From the NCBI GenBank assembly GCA_964458125.1, contig CAYWHE010000225.1, forward strand, positions 1 to 6,617: a stretch of 6,617 bases of DNA, in the 5' to 3' direction. The notes under the pieces were generated by a model. That model did no database searches. It was not told the DNA's origin and worked only from the letters and a program-made list of their open reading frames with translations. The position numbers and the translations under genes are program-made. Positions 6,429-6,617 of this stretch are shown here, piece by piece (the first letter of the stretch is position 1; each line of letters starts with the position of its first letter). This DNA is from CAYWHE01 sp964458125 (GTDB lineage Bacteria; Bacteroidota; Bacteroidia; AKYH767-A; OLB10).

Positions 6429-6617
6429 TTACATAAAGAAGAAGCCTGTATTTTCCTCCTGTTCATTTTTTCCATTTCCCGGCTTCATCAGGATCTCCGG
6501 ATCGGAAATGTCCTGTGGGACGCGGTTTTTCCGGGCTTCCCGGCTGAACAGAATTTCACGGCTGTTACCGGAGTCCGTATGAATGCGGTACCCCTTCATC
6601 CAGGCCTGCAGTTCCAT
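6429..6617 (-). CDS. C-terminal fragment of an unrecognised protein (start outside the window)
   Basis: The last 62 codons of an open frame end in TAA at 6429-6431. The final three bases of the window happen to read ATG on the minus strand, but the frame may well continue upstream, so I treat the gene as partial. The visible part is polar and charged with no membrane segment. It begins MELQAWMKGYRIHTDSG, contains SREILFSREARKNRVPQDIS, and ends in a low-complexity tail (PGNGKNEQEEN) followed by GFFFM. I do not recognise the family. The next minus-strand gene starts 438 bases further on, so it is probably a separate transcription unit. The frame may be non-coding if nothing upstream supports it. 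Confidence 0.5.
   Translation of the reverse strand: MELQAWMKGYRIHTDSGNSREILFSREARKNRVPQDISDPEILMKPGNGKNEQEENTGFFFM

Noticed and set aside
1..6617. CRISPR array, insertion sequence, rRNA or complete tRNA
   Set aside because: No regularly spaced repeats, transposase motifs or RNA gene signatures were seen on either strand.

Overview
The window looks like part of a Bacteroidota chromosome, most likely a Chitinophaga-like or related environmental lineage. The reasons are a secreted GH92 mannosidase paired with an FHS-type sugar permease, a lipoprotein with a Bacteroidota-style signal, A-rich leaders with no strong Shine-Dalgarno sequence, and moderate GC. Every gene I can support is on the minus strand, so transcription runs from high to low coordinates. 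The species assignment is inference.

Layout in the direction of transcription. (1) 6429-6617 is the C-terminal end of an unrecognised protein whose beginning lies outside the window. (2) 5991-6428 is a non-coding stretch of about 440 bases holding a 16-bp bulged hairpin, an overlapping 7-bp hairpin and a 22-nt near-perfect palindrome. (3) 5178-5990 encodes a predicted lipoprotein with two copies of the same module. Seven bases later 4535-5170 encodes a small 7-helix membrane protein. These two look like one operon and neither has a function I can name. (4) 4223-4534 is intergenic. It starts with a compound inverted repeat directly behind the membrane gene, a plausible transcript end, and must contain the promoter of the next unit. 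(5) 2840-4222 encodes a 12-helix sugar/proton symporter of the FucP/GluP (FHS) family. (6) 1-2822 encodes a secreted GH92 alpha-mannosidase, 17 bases after the transporter, with C-terminal FN3-like and F5/8C modules. It continues past the left edge.

Genes 5 and 6 form a coherent unit: the exported enzyme should release mannose from mannosides such as N-glycans or yeast-type mannan, and the permease should carry a released monosaccharide across the inner membrane. No SusC/SusD pair is visible inside the window. The most novel items are the duplicated-module lipoprotein with its 7-helix partner and the structured intergenic region upstream of them.
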